A DNA stretch of 64,000 nt from Aridibaculum aurantiacum (GTDB lineage Bacteria > Bacteroidota > Bacteroidia > Chitinophagales > Chitinophagaceae): contig NZ_JAFEWC010000003.1 in the NCBI RefSeq assembly GCF_017355875.1, positions 997,001 to 1,061,000 on the forward strand, in the 5' to 3' direction. This document shows positions 26,704 to 36,111 of this stretch, one piece after another (within the stretch, counting starts at the first letter, position 1; each line of letters begins with the position of its first letter). The position numbers and the translations under genes were made by a program. Under the pieces are notes generated by a model. The model had not been told where the DNA came from. It saw only the letters and a program-made list of their open reading frames with translations, and ran no database searches.

Positions 26704-28191
26704 TTACCGAAAACGTTGCTTTAGTTTATCCAGCAATTGGTGCGCATCAGGTGTTATTTTAAAGCCAAATACACCACCAATGACTAATAAAGAAAACAGG
26801 ATACTTCTGCTGAATATACCGGTCCAGCCGCCTACATTTTGCAATAGGAAATAAGCAATGGCAAAAGCCATTCCTGTTACAACCAGGGCCAAAACTGTAT
26901 TCATATTGAAAGGCTGCATCTTGAATTTTCTTCTTAAAAACTCGAAGCGCACAAAATTGTAACTCGCCATTGAAATGAGTTCGCTAAAAGCCATGCCAGT
27001 CATTCCGTATGCACGCAACATAAGATAAGCTAGTGGCAGCCTTACGGCAAGCATGATTACTCCGGTAAAGAAGTCGAAGCGCCAGAAAGTAGAAGTGCCA
27101 ATCACAGGTCCATTTACACCTGTGCCTGCATCAATTATTCGGGCAACACCCAGTACAAAAATTACCTGAATTCCTACGGCGTATTCTTGCTGGATGTTCA
27201 TAACAGTGAAAACTGCATCAATATTAAGCCACAGGTTTCCAAAAATGACAAGTGCTATCAATAACAGGTTGATGCAGCTGCGCTCATAGATCCTGCCTAT
27301 TTCTGCGTAGTTTTTTGCCTTCCAATGTTGCGCCAGCACACCGGTAGAAACAGATTGTATACTGCGTTGTGGTATCTGCACAATATTGGCTGCAAACTGT
27401 GCCAATGAATAGATACCTGTTTGCGTTAGCCCTTGTACACCGGCTATCATAATGCTGTCGATGGTTTGACCTAACGTCATGATGCAAATGCCGCTAAACA
27501 CCAGCGACTGCATGCCGAACATTTTTTTATAAAACCTGCGTGTGACCTTGCTTATGCTAAAGGTAATAGGGAGCTTCTTGATAGAAGCTAGATGAATTAC
27601 CAACACCACCAGCACTATAATAAACAGGAAGGAAAATAGCTTGATGAATATATCGAAGTCGATAATGTTGAACAGGTATAGAACAATAAACAAGGTGGTG
27701 AATATCCGCAGCAGTGTTTCTTTCAAAAAGTTGGAGACAACAGATTTCTGTAAAGCCCAACTATAGCCTTCCACAACAGAGAAGAACAGCATACCAAAAG
27801 CAAAAACAAATACCCAATGGTAGTACTCTACAAATAGGGCAGACCCTCTTGAGAACTTGCGCACTACAACAGGCTCAAATATCAACGCACCGGCTATTAC
27901 AATGATGAAACCTACAAAGGCAATGGACAATGCCCACGTAAGCAGGTCTATCTTTCTATGCGGCAGGTGATCTTTATAATAAGGGTAAAACTTGAATATG
28001 ACCGGGATGACACCAAGGCTTGCCCATGCAAAAAAGTTTTGAGCCACATCGAAGAACAGGCGGGTAAGGCCATATTGTTCTGGTGTGAAAGAACCTTCTT
28101 TTACAAAAAAGTAAGTATTGATAGCGCCAACTAATACACCTACGTAAACCAGCAGGCTACTTATAATTGCCTGTTTTCTTATGTTGGACAT
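26704..28191 (-). CDS. Oligosaccharide flippase-like membrane protein (MATE/MOP superfamily)
   Basis: 495 residues with about 14 membrane helices, the size and layout of Wzx-type polysaccharide exporters. The start is QAIISSLLVYVGVLVGAINTYFFV. It lies 18 bases after the M1 peptidase gene on the same strand and may be co-transcribed. No glycosyltransferase is adjacent, so the exported glycan cannot be told; a peptidoglycan-lipid role is possible. Confidence 0.85.
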   Translation of the reverse strand: MSNIRKQAIISSLLVYVGVLVGAINTYFFVKEGSFTPEQYGLTRLFFDVAQNFFAWASLGVIPVIFKFYPYYKDHLPHRKIDLLTWALSIAFVGFIIVIAGALIFEPVVVRKFSRGSALFVEYYHWVFVFAFGMLFFSVVEGYSWALQKSVVSNFLKETLLRIFTTLFIVLYLFNIIDFDIFIKLFSFLFIIVLVVLVIHLASIKKLPITFSISKVTRRFYKKMFGMQSLVFSGICIMTLGQTIDSIMIAGVQGLTQTGIYSLAQFAANIVQIPQRSIQSVSTGVLAQHWKAKNYAEIGRIYERSCINLLLIALVIFGNLWLNIDAVFTVMNIQQEYAVGIQVIFVLGVARIIDAGTGVNGPVIGTSTFWRFDFFTGVIMLAVRLPLAYLMLRAYGMTGMAFSELISMASYNFVRFEFLRRKFKMQPFNMNTVLALVVTGMAFAIAYFLLQNVGGWTGIFSRSILFSLLVIGGVFGFKITPDAHQLLDKLKQRFR

Positions 28192-28209
28192 TGATCGTGC
28201 CGGTAGTTT

Positions 28210-29892
28210 TTATTTTTGTTCCGGTACCTGTTTGAAACGAAGGAGTAGATTATTTTCTATTGCACCAGGTTTCCAGTATGCCAGTTCATCTTTCGGCAAG
28301 GTTACTGTTTTCCATGCAGATGTTGCCGTCATAACCTTTCTTTTATTTTCAAAAGAATAGATAAGTGGTGTCTCAAAATCTTTTACATGACCCGTAAGCC
28401 TGTACGACAGACTGTTGCCTTTTTTATAAAATTCTACTACGGGTATCTGTGCAGTGCGCAGGTATTGGTTAAAGAAAGCTTGTAGCGGCAGGCCGGTTTT
28501 GTCTATAATAAATTGCTCCACTTCCTTAGATGTGGTGATCTTGTGAAAGAAGGTCTGCTGCATGTCTCGAAGCAGTTGCCTGAATTTTTCGTCATCATTC
28601 ATCATCATCCTGATGGTATGAATAATGGTAGCACCCTTAGGATACATATCGCCGCTGCCACCTTTGTTCACATTATAAATACCAATAACTGGCCGATCGT
28701 TATCAATTCCGCCGGCTATACCCGCGGCATATTCAAAACCGGCTTTCTTGCCTGAATGACATTCAGTATACAATGTCTCGCTATAAGTAGTGAAGCCTTC
28801 GTGAACCCACATATCAGCAATGTCTTGCGTGGTAATATTATTACCAAACCATTCGTGGCCACTTTCGTGAACAAGAATATAGTCCCATAACAGGCCCCAG
28901 CCACTGCCACTCAGGTCGCGGCCCAGGTAACCATTCTGGTATTTATTGCCATAAGCTATAGCACTCTGGTGTTCCATTCCAAGAAACGGTGTCTCTACCA
29001 GTTTAAAACCATCTTCGTAAAAAGGATATTTTCCAAACCAGTGCTCAAAACATTTCAGCATTGGTTTCGTTTGCACAAATTGCTTTTTTGCCTTGTCAAG
29101 GTTTTCAGCCAGTACCCAATATTCAAGATCTAAGCTACCCGCTTCGCCATCGTACGTTTCTTTCCAGTTGGCGTATTTGCCAATATTCATGGTTACTGCA
29201 TAAGTATTGATAGGATTTACTACCTGCCAGTTTGATGTGCGTGTGCCATTTGCTGAAGGGGTGGTAGATATCAATCTTCCATTACTTATAGCTTGCAGGT
29301 CTGCGGGTGCTGTTATAGAAATGCTCATCCCGCGGTCAGGCTCATCGCTCTGGTGATCTTTACATGGCCACCATACACTGGCTCCCAAACCCTGGCATGC
29401 AGTGCCTACAAAAGGATTGCCTGCTTTATCGCTTGCCCATACCAAACCACCATCCCATGGTGCATTTTTAGCTTGCTTGGGTACGCCATGATAATAAACC
29501 TTTATGCTGCGTTCCTTTGGTGAATGCGCAGCAGTACTAGTTTCATTTAGGTGAATCATCCATGCATTGCCCTCGCGACTAAATGGAAGCCTTTTGCCGC
29601 TGTCACTAACAATACTGTCGATTAGCATCGGCTCTTGCAGGTCAACCTGCATAATGGTTACTGGTTGCTGTTCTAAAAAAGTAATGGTATTAGAACCTGT
29701 AATGGACCTGTGTATGATGTCAACTTCAACCTGCAGGTCGTAGCGCTTTACATCCCATCCCTGCCTGTACTTTGTTATAGAACCGCGAAGTGTATCGGAG
29801 CGTGTGAATTTCTTTTGTTCCTGCGAATGTTGTGCTTTAGAGGTTATTGCCAGGAGGCTCAACATTATTGCAACATAGACTTTTGATTTCAT
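28210..29892 (-). CDS. M1 family metallopeptidase
   Basis: 560 residues with signal peptide MKSKVYVAIMLSLLAITSKAQ. The zinc site is complete: HESGHEWFGN followed by WVHEGFTTYSE (HExxH-x18-E). The exopeptidase motif appears as LGMEHQS in place of the usual GxMEN. The length lacks the C-terminal helical domain of E. coli PepN, as in many exported Bacteroidota M1 enzymes. It is expected to remove N-terminal residues in the periplasm. Confidence 0.93.
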   Translation of the reverse strand: MKSKVYVAIMLSLLAITSKAQHSQEQKKFTRSDTLRGSITKYRQGWDVKRYDLQVEVDIIHRSITGSNTITFLEQQPVTIMQVDLQEPMLIDSIVSDSGKRLPFSREGNAWMIHLNETSTAAHSPKERSIKVYYHGVPKQAKNAPWDGGLVWASDKAGNPFVGTACQGLGASVWWPCKDHQSDEPDRGMSISITAPADLQAISNGRLISTTPSANGTRTSNWQVVNPINTYAVTMNIGKYANWKETYDGEAGSLDLEYWVLAENLDKAKKQFVQTKPMLKCFEHWFGKYPFYEDGFKLVETPFLGMEHQSAIAYGNKYQNGYLGRDLSGSGWGLLWDYILVHESGHEWFGNNITTQDIADMWVHEGFTTYSETLYTECHSGKKAGFEYAAGIAGGIDNDRPVIGIYNVNKGGSGDMYPKGATIIHTIRMMMNDDEKFRQLLRDMQQTFFHKITTSKEVEQFIIDKTGLPLQAFFNQYLRTAQIPVVEFYKKGNSLSYRLTGHVKDFETPLIYSFENKRKVMTATSAWKTVTLPKDELAYWKPGAIENNLLLRFKQVPEQK

Positions 29893-29988
29893 TTACTGGA
29901 ATTGGCTGTTAGGAACTATGCGAGATAGTCCTGCAATTTATTCTTTCTGCTGTTAGCAAACTCATTCTCCAGGTTTACAATCACCAAC

Positions 29989-30012
29989 AAAAAGCCACCG
30001 TTTAGGTGGCCT
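29989..30012 (-). terminator. Rho-independent terminator after msrA
   Basis: Read on the minus strand, GCCACC, a 5-nt loop and GGTGGC are followed by TTTTTG. It lies just past the msrA stop codon. Confidence 0.8.
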
Positions 30013-30015
30013 CTC

Positions 30016-30669
30016 TTATTGTACAGTTTTCTTAAGCTTGTCTTTAAATACCTTTTGGAATTTTTCCAGCTTTGGTTGTATCACATACCTGCAATACATC
30101 TGGTTTGGGTTGTTGTTGTAATAGTCCTGGTGGTAATTCTCTGCTTCGTAAAAATTCTTAAGTGGTTCTACCGTTGTAACTATAGGATTGCTCCATGCAC
30201 CTGCTTTATCAAGTTGCTCTTTATATCCTTCAGCTAATCTTTTTTGTTCTTCGTTATGATAGAATACAGCGCTTCTATATTGCGGGCCTACGTCATTACC
30301 TTGTTGGTTAGGCGTGGTTGGATCATGTGTCTTCCAGAAGACCTCTAATAGCTCGTCATAGCTGATCTTTGCAGGATCGTAAACGATCTGTGTTACCTCA
30401 ACATGGCCGGTATTCTTTTCGCAAACCTGCTCGTAAGTTGGATTTTTTACATGGCCGCCACTATAACCGCTCGTTACTTTTAGTACACCTTCCAATTGCT
30501 GAAACACAGCTTCTACACACCAAAAACAACCGGCACCAAATGTGGCTGTATCTGTATTAATGTTCGACATGTTTGAAAAATTTGCAGTTTTTAATGCTGA
30601 TGTATCTTGCGTTGCACAAGAAACAAAGCAACAGTTTAATACCAAAGACAGCGCCAATAGGTAATTCAT
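30016..30669 (-). CDS. msrA: Peptide-methionine (S)-S-oxide reductase, exported
   Basis: 217 residues. The N-terminus is a lipoprotein signal (LALSLVLNCCFVSCATQ), so the enzyme is probably periplasmic and lipid-anchored. The catalytic motif GAGCFWCVEAVF is present, with GVLKVTSGYSGG and the conserved YHQDYY near the end. It repairs oxidised methionine. MsrB is not fused and not adjacent. Confidence 0.95.
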   Translation of the reverse strand: MNYLLALSLVLNCCFVSCATQDTSALKTANFSNMSNINTDTATFGAGCFWCVEAVFQQLEGVLKVTSGYSGGHVKNPTYEQVCEKNTGHVEVTQIVYDPAKISYDELLEVFWKTHDPTTPNQQGNDVGPQYRSAVFYHNEEQKRLAEGYKEQLDKAGAWSNPIVTTVEPLKNFYEAENYHQDYYNNNPNQMYCRYVIQPKLEKFQKVFKDKLKKTVQ

Positions 30670-30789
30670 AAATCGCCACTTGTTTGAAACACAAAAGTCT
30701 AGTTACTTACGGTAATAAAATCCCTAAAGTTGGTAGGGGTGGCGTTAAAGTTAGTTAAATGCATTGTTCATGCTTCAATAGAAGAAAAG

Positions 30790-31263
30790 ATGAAATATGT
30801 TTGGTGGATTGCCATAATGATCTGCTGTGTAGGATGTAGCACTGCAATTAAAGGAACTGCTATGAAAGTACATGCTATTCGATTGAAGCCCGGTGATGAC
30901 CTGAAGCAGTCCATCTCTTCTTTTGTAAAAGAAAAAAATATACAGGCGGGATGGATAGCAACATGTGTTGGCAGTCTTACGGATTACTCTATCCGTTTTG
31001 CCAATCAACCACAATCAACCAAAGGCTCAGGTCATTTTGAGATTGTAAGTTTAGTGGGTACACTTTCAGTAAATGGCTCACATATACACATTAGTATTTC
31101 TGATAGTACAGGACAAACGATTGGCGGCCATCTGAGTGATGGATGTAAAATATATACCACTGCAGAGATTGTTATTCATGAATCGAATGAACTCATATTT
31201 ACCCGGGAGAAAGATGGAAGCACGCCTTGGGAAGAGCTGCAGATAAGGAGAAGAAAAGAATAA
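30790..31263 (+). CDS. PPC (DUF296) domain protein with lipoprotein signal
   Basis: About 157 residues from ATG 30790; the frame continues to an ATG at 30730, but 30790 gives a signal sequence (YVWWIAIMICCVGCST) ending in a possible lipobox cysteine. The rest is a PPC/DUF296 domain with the metal-site histidines in GSHIHISISD and IGGHL. PPC proteins are usually cytosolic, so export is odd. The function is unknown. Confidence 0.75.
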   Translation: MKYVWWIAIMICCVGCSTAIKGTAMKVHAIRLKPGDDLKQSISSFVKEKNIQAGWIATCVGSLTDYSIRFANQPQSTKGSGHFEIVSLVGTLSVNGSHIHISISDSTGQTIGGHLSDGCKIYTTAEIVIHESNELIFTREKDGSTPWEELQIRRRKE

Positions 31264-31287
31264 TACATTTGATAAAAATTACCTGCT

Positions 31288-31689
31288 ATGGAACCAGAAA
31301 TTGAAAACTTTCTTCAAAGCCTGCCGGAAGAAAAACGCAAGGTGGCTCTTAAGCTACGCGAAGTGATATTGAAAGCTCATGCAGGTATTGGAGAAACCAT
31401 CAAATGGGGGCAACTGACATTTGTTGCTGGTAAATCAAATATTGCATTTATCTATACCTACAAAACTGTGGATTATGTGAACCTTGGATTTCTGAAAGCC
31501 ACTTCTTTACTTGATCCAAACAATCTCTTTGAAGGTACCGGAACTGGTATGCGGCATATAAAAGTAAAGACGGTGAAAGATATTCCGACGGCGCAGGTAA
31601 AAGCATGGGTAAAGGAAGCCGTCGCTATAGCAGGTGCCAAAAAAGCAGCCGTAAAAGCAAAACAAGCAGCACCACCAGCAGAAGGATAG
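31288..31689 (+). CDS. DUF1801 domain protein
   Basis: 133 residues. The pattern LPEEKRKVALKLREVIL, GETIKWGQLTFVAG, and GMRHIKVKTVKDIP matches the DUF1801 (YdhG-like) fold. A short Ala/Lys-rich tail ends the protein. It lies 24 bases after the PPC gene and may share its transcript. The function is unknown. Confidence 0.85.
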   Translation: MEPEIENFLQSLPEEKRKVALKLREVILKAHAGIGETIKWGQLTFVAGKSNIAFIYTYKTVDYVNLGFLKATSLLDPNNLFEGTGTGMRHIKVKTVKDIPTAQVKAWVKEAVAIAGAKKAAVKAKQAAPPAEG

Positions 31690-31764
31690 ATGTTCCTTTC
31701 GCATCATCCCATATATTAGTTTTCGTTTCAAAGAAAAACAGGCAGAGCTGTAGCTGTGCTAGCT

Positions 31765-31772
31765 TACTTTTG
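31765..31772 (+). promoter_or_regulatory. Candidate minus-7 box before the 31792 gene
   Basis: TACTTTTG matches TAnnTTTG exactly and lies 20 bases before the ATG. No clear TTTG is seen about 20 bases further upstream. Confidence 0.4.
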
Positions 31773-31791
31773 ATGCTGTTTAAATATTCTT

Positions 31792-32220
31792 ATGCAAAAC
31801 AAGCATGCAGCTGTAGATATAGTGAATGAAGTACTGGAAGCTTGTATTCTTGCGTTTCCTGTTTCCTCTTTTGTAATCAGTTTATACAAGCAATACCAGC
31901 AGCGGGGCAGCCTGAGCAAAAAGCAATTGGAAGGTTTACATGGTAAAGCATCTGCCATAAAAGATCTTCCCGCAGGTAAACTGGCTACTTTGGAAGCTAT
32001 GATAAAAAAAATGCCTAACCGCTATAAATCTGAAGTATCTGTTTCTGCACCCTTGTTTGAAAAAGATGCTGCAACAGGAGAGGTGATCAACTGCATTCTG
32101 GAAAAATATCCGCAACACAAACGGGTGCTCTTTCTAAAATCAAAATATGATAATAATGAAGCACTCACGCCAGCTGAAGTGTCTGACCTGAAAAGGCTGC
32201 AGCAGTTGTTGAAGGTGTAG
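31792..32220 (+). CDS. Hypothetical soluble protein
   Basis: 142 residues, ATG start, no signal peptide and no membrane segment. It reads as mainly helical, with an N-terminal amphipathic part (VDIVNEVLEACILAFPVSSF) and a C-terminal helix pair (LTPAEVSDLKRLQQLLKV). No family recognised. It has a candidate promoter box of its own. Confidence 0.7.
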   Translation: MQNKHAAVDIVNEVLEACILAFPVSSFVISLYKQYQQRGSLSKKQLEGLHGKASAIKDLPAGKLATLEAMIKKMPNRYKSEVSVSAPLFEKDAATGEVINCILEKYPQHKRVLFLKSKYDNNEALTPAEVSDLKRLQQLLKV

Positions 32221-32393
32221 ATTCATCCTGTTCTTAATTCATTATTTACAATTACATCAATAGATACGTTCAAAAAATTAGCATACAGCTTATGCTCCTG
32301 TACTCCAATTTCTAACGAAATAAAAAGATGACGATCGTCAGTTTTTTGCTGTAGCACATCCTGTTTCTTTGGGTGTACTGAATGGTGCTGCTT

Positions 32394-33188
32394 ATGAAAC
32401 TGCCCTTTTCACCTGTTGTAAACCGACTTTCAATCATCATCTTCTTCTTTGCTGCAATAGCATCAGCAGGAGGTTTATTGCTACCTGGCCTATACCTTGA
32501 TAAAGAGCTATACGTTATTACATGGAAGGCAAACGATATTGTCACGTTTTTCTTTGTTCTACCTGCATATTATATTTCACTGCAAGCTGCCAGGCACGGT
32601 TCACCCAAGGCTATATTAATAGTAACAGGGCTGTTGGCGTATATGCTGTATAACTACGCTTTCTACCTTTTTGGTGCGGTGTTCAATAAATTCTTCCTGC
32701 TGTATGTTGCTATCTTTAGCTTAAGCATTTATGCGTTGTTTATTCAATTGGCTACCATAGATGCAAAAGCAATAGCTGTTGCTATATCGTCTAAATTTCC
32801 ACGAAGAGCGATAGCCATTTTCCTTGTTATGGTCACACTGCCACTGGCTATTTTCGAGATCATCCAGTGTGTGAAATTTATAATGAATGGAACAACACCT
32901 GCGGCTCCACCACTCATTTTTGCACTCGATCTTTCTATAGTAGTTCCTAACACTGCACTTGCTGCAGTTCTGCTGTGGCGCACGCATGCCTGGGGTTTTA
33001 TATTGGCAGCAATAATGCTAGTAAAAGCCATAGCTTATGGCAGTGTGTTGTGTTTGGCAACCACTTTAACGGCTATTAACCTGCACCTTCCTGTTGACCC
33101 GCTTTTGCCTTTTTACATGTTTATAACCATTGGTGGTTTGATATCAGGTTTTGCTTTTTGGCGACATGTAAAACCTTTATCGTTTTAG
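32394..33188 (+). CDS. Hypothetical polytopic membrane protein
   Basis: About 264 residues from ATG 32394 (MKLPFSPVVNRLSI); an in-frame ATG at 32382 is an alternative. Seven or so hydrophobic helices are visible (for example LSIIIFFFAAIASAGGLLLP, AIAIFLVMVTLPLAIFEII). There are no recognisable motifs. It is monocistronic; the function is unknown. Confidence 0.75.
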   Translation: MKLPFSPVVNRLSIIIFFFAAIASAGGLLLPGLYLDKELYVITWKANDIVTFFFVLPAYYISLQAARHGSPKAILIVTGLLAYMLYNYAFYLFGAVFNKFFLLYVAIFSLSIYALFIQLATIDAKAIAVAISSKFPRRAIAIFLVMVTLPLAIFEIIQCVKFIMNGTTPAAPPLIFALDLSIVVPNTALAAVLLWRTHAWGFILAAIMLVKAIAYGSVLCLATTLTAINLHLPVDPLLPFYMFITIGGLISGFAFWRHVKPLSF

Positions 33189-33287
33189 CAGAACACGCTT
33201 TATCTTATTACAAATACACCTTCTAATGCTGCAGTTTCTCATTGTGCTGTGGCATAACATTTTAATTATTAGCAGTAAATGGGATGA

Positions 33288-33719
33288 ATGACAAAGTACG
33301 GACCTATTGTTTTTTTAGAAGATGATTCGGATGACCAGGAATTTATACGGGAGGTAATTGAAGGATTGAATGTCAGGAACGACCTGATGATCTTTAGCAC
33401 TGCTATGGAGGCTTTTAAATTTTTAAAAGAAACTGCCATACAGCCTTTTATCATTTTCTGCGACATAAACCTGCCAATGATCAATGGGCTGGAGTTTAAG
33501 AAGATGATGGAGGAGGATCCATCTTTGAAAGAGAAAAGCATTCCATTTGTGTTCTTTTCTACATCAGTAGATAAGGCAAGTGTAGAAGAAGCATTTGAAC
33601 AAATGACGGTCCAGGGTTTTTTTCAAAAGCCAGCCAACATACCAGAATTAAAGAAAATGCTCCAGGTGATCATTGATTATTGGACGCTTTCAAAACATCC
33701 GGCTAGTGATGAATATTAG
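33288..33719 (+). CDS. Single-domain response regulator
   Basis: 143 residues, a lone receiver domain. The acidic pair is in LEDDSDD, the phospho-acceptor Asp in FCDINLPMING, the Thr/Ser switch in FFSTSV and the Lys in FFQKPA. There is no output domain. It resembles the Rcp1-like regulators that partner PAS kinases in Bacteroidota. No kinase is adjacent; a link to the orphan kinase at 14169 is only a guess. Confidence 0.92.
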   Translation: MTKYGPIVFLEDDSDDQEFIREVIEGLNVRNDLMIFSTAMEAFKFLKETAIQPFIIFCDINLPMINGLEFKKMMEEDPSLKEKSIPFVFFSTSVDKASVEEAFEQMTVQGFFQKPANIPELKKMLQVIIDYWTLSKHPASDEY

Positions 33720-33752
33720 CACTTCATCAGCTTGGAATACATAACAAAACAT

Positions 33753-33971
33753 ATGAAGATCAGAAACCTACTTACCATAGCTGCAGCCTGCATGATTGCA
33801 GCGTCTTGTGGTACAGATGCAGATACTTCTACTAAGCTTGAAACGCCACTACCAGCGCCACGGGCAGACAGTATGCCTGTAGTATCTCCCGGTCATGATG
33901 ATACTGCAGCCGTCTTGCGTACGCCAGTTCCCAATGACAATAATGTTATTTTGCCTGACAGTACAAGGTAA
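33753..33971 (+). CDS. Small lipoprotein
   Basis: 72 residues from ATG 33753; a TTG at 33732 is less likely. The signal (NLLTIAAACMIAASCGTD) ends in a good lipobox cysteine. The mature part is Pro/Asp/Thr-rich and probably disordered. No family recognised. It lies 33 bases after the response regulator. Confidence 0.65.
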   Translation: MKIRNLLTIAAACMIAASCGTDADTSTKLETPLPAPRADSMPVVSPGHDDTAAVLRTPVPNDNNVILPDSTR

Positions 33972-34255
33972 TCGTGCTGTCAAAAATGCATTTCATTTTG
34001 GGTACAATTAAACTTCAAATCATCTATAGGTGGAGAGACTAATAAGTTCTGTGCTGGCATTAACAGCCTTTGTATTTTCCTTCACAAAAAATAGTTTCTA
34101 AACCCATTTTTCAACGACCAAAATACCTTCTAATAAACCTGTTATAGAAGGCTTCACTTCTGCGTTTGCCAAATTGTTAGTAGATTGTTATTCCATCTTT
34201 TAGCGCCTTTCCTCGCATAGGTTTTGATATACTATTGGCGTTAAAACATTCAAAC

Positions 34256-34705
34256 ATGAAATACTTAATAGTAACGGTTCTTGCCTTCGGATTGGCTGCA
34301 AGTGCTGAGGCTCAAAACAAAGTGAGAAGCACAGCGCCATCGCGTGCCAGAGTGGTTGTTGCAGCCCCCGTAGTACCAGCTTGGGGTATGGGAATGGGAA
34401 TGGGATTTGGTTGGGGCCCGGCTCGTTGGTCTCCATTCTATAGCCCGTTTTACGATCCGTTCTACGACCCATATTACCGTGGCCGCATGGTGCAGTCGCG
34501 TGTGCCATCTGAGCTTCAGCTGAAGCTGGATGAAATAGTAAATGAATATGACTACCGCATCTCTTCTACCAGGAATGATAATTCACTTTCCGGCAAAGAG
34601 AGAAGGCAAAAAATTCGCGAGTTAAGGTACCAGAAAGAAGGCGCTTTGATAGATGCAAAGCGAAACTACCTGAAGAGTGAACCAACAGGTTCTGAAAACA
34701 AATAG
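34256..34705 (+). CDS. Exported Gly/Met/Tyr-rich hypothetical protein
   Basis: About 149 residues from ATG 34256, with signal peptide MKYLIVTVLAFGLAASAEAQ. A low-complexity segment follows (WGMGMGMGFGWGP, then repeated FYDPF/YYDPYY units), then a charged helical C-terminus (ERRQKIRELRYQKEGALI). The layout is seen in small envelope proteins of Bacteroidota, but no function is known. A strong terminator follows. Confidence 0.75.
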   Translation: MKYLIVTVLAFGLAASAEAQNKVRSTAPSRARVVVAAPVVPAWGMGMGMGFGWGPARWSPFYSPFYDPFYDPYYRGRMVQSRVPSELQLKLDEIVNEYDYRISSTRNDNSLSGKERRQKIRELRYQKEGALIDAKRNYLKSEPTGSENK

Positions 34706-34721
34706 ATCTTCAACGATCAGG

Positions 34722-34748
34722 ATCCCGGTTTTTACCGGGATTTTTTTT
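34722..34748 (+). terminator. Rho-independent terminator
   Basis: ATCCCGGT, a 4-nt T loop and ACCGGGAT are followed by eight T residues. It ends the 34256 transcript. Confidence 0.92.
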
Positions 34749-34818
34749 GCGTTAGTATTTGCACTTTACACATCATTTCAGATGTATAGCAGTAACTTAA
34801 AGGTTCAAATCTACTGGC

Positions 34819-35178
34819 ATGCAACAGAATAGTCTTTTTGGTTCAGAAGAACATACTCTTCAAAACATAACCGATGATGAAAGAACAATGGCTATTCTCT
34901 GCCATATTCTTACACTCTTTGCACCCATCCTTGCGCCATTGATAATTTACCTTGTAAAAAAAGATGATTCCGCTTTTGTAGCAGAGCATGCTAAGGAGTC
35001 GCTCAATTTCCAGATCACTATGGCGCTGCTTTGTATAGCACTGGTCTTTACAATAATAGGGCTCTTGTTTATCTGGCTGGTGGGCATCTTTATATTGATA
35101 TGCGTAATCATAGCTTCAGTAAAAGCCAGCGATAAAAAGATCTACAGGTACCCGATGACCTGGCGACTGGTAAAATAG
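34819..35178 (+). CDS. DUF4870 family membrane protein
   Basis: 119 residues. The block ERTMAILCHILTLFAPILAPLIIYLVKKDDSAFV (in parts), then the motif EHAKESLNFQITM and two further helices match DUF4870/Tic20-like small membrane proteins. About three membrane helices. The function is unknown. It converges on the 35199 gene with only 20 bases between stops. Confidence 0.85.
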   Translation: MQQNSLFGSEEHTLQNITDDERTMAILCHILTLFAPILAPLIIYLVKKDDSAFVAEHAKESLNFQITMALLCIALVFTIIGLLFIWLVGIFILICVIIASVKASDKKIYRYPMTWRLVK

Positions 35179-35198
35179 GTTGTACGGTTAAAGGATAA

Positions 35199-35975
35199 TT
35201 ATTTGCTGCGGTAGTCTTTGATGATATCTTCAATTGCCTCCAACATGGCAAGTTGCTCTTTATAATGCCCCTCCTGCGCTTCAATGTTTAGGTAAGGAAT
35301 ATTGTTCTTAGCAGCATACACCGAAAGAGAGCCGTCGTCTGCCACACGTTTATTGTCCTGCAAAACAACATTGATGTTCTTTTCAACGATACGCCTATAA
35401 ATGCTGCTGTCTGTAGTGATAATAAAATCATCTGTATCCATTTCCGGGTTTACATAAACCTCTTTAGCATTATTCTCTTCGTCACCACCTTCCTGGTAGT
35501 TCTTGATGGAATAATTTTCATCCGTGTTGTTGTGAAGCGCGATCAGCAGTTTTTGGTTTTGTAACGGTTTCAAGATCTCCCTGGAAAAAGCTTGAACTTG
35601 CTTGTAACTTTCAGGTGTGTAGTAGCTGAGCTTCTTCAACGTGGCCTGTATTCCTTTGTTGCTATAGATTCGGTTGGGATCGAAAAAGAAGCGCGACTTG
35701 CCGATGTAGAAAGAGATGTTTCTTTCACCTGAATGTTTTAGCCGGATCATTTTGCCACCATAGTTATTCATGAATTCGGTGGCCGCGTTCACACTTGTTT
35801 TTTCATTCTCATGCACGTTCAGGAAGAGTATGCCATTGTTGCAAGGGATAAAGCAAGAAGTGATGATCTGCACTTTTGTGTTACCTATTCTTACTGTTTT
35901 TCCTGATGTGGTGTCCTGCGCAATTGCAGGTATAGACAATGTTGCTAGTATAAGAAATTGAAGGGCATATTTCAT
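35199..35975 (-). CDS. Exported hypothetical protein, possible zinc peptidase/amidase fold
   Basis: About 258 residues from ATG 35975, with signal peptide MKYALQFLILATLSIPAIAQ. HENEKTS near residue 60, LLIALHNNTD near 155 and NIEAQEGHY near 235 resemble the HxxE...H...E layout of M14-like carboxypeptidases and related amidases. This is a weak, motif-level resemblance only. No operon partners. Confidence 0.65.
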   Translation of the reverse strand: MKYALQFLILATLSIPAIAQDTTSGKTVRIGNTKVQIITSCFIPCNNGILFLNVHENEKTSVNAATEFMNNYGGKMIRLKHSGERNISFYIGKSRFFFDPNRIYSNKGIQATLKKLSYYTPESYKQVQAFSREILKPLQNQKLLIALHNNTDENYSIKNYQEGGDEENNAKEVYVNPEMDTDDFIITTDSSIYRRIVEKNINVVLQDNKRVADDGSLSVYAAKNNIPYLNIEAQEGHYKEQLAMLEAIEDIIKDYRSK

Positions 35976-36111
35976 AGTAGCTAATATAGACATGAATCAG
36001 TTGCTGTAGTTTAGTTTTACTACCTGCACCTACACATAGCAGCTTGTTAATAATGATGTGTAATGCTAATGACTTATACTTGCTTTTTATAATTGTCAAC
36101 TTTAAGCCACC

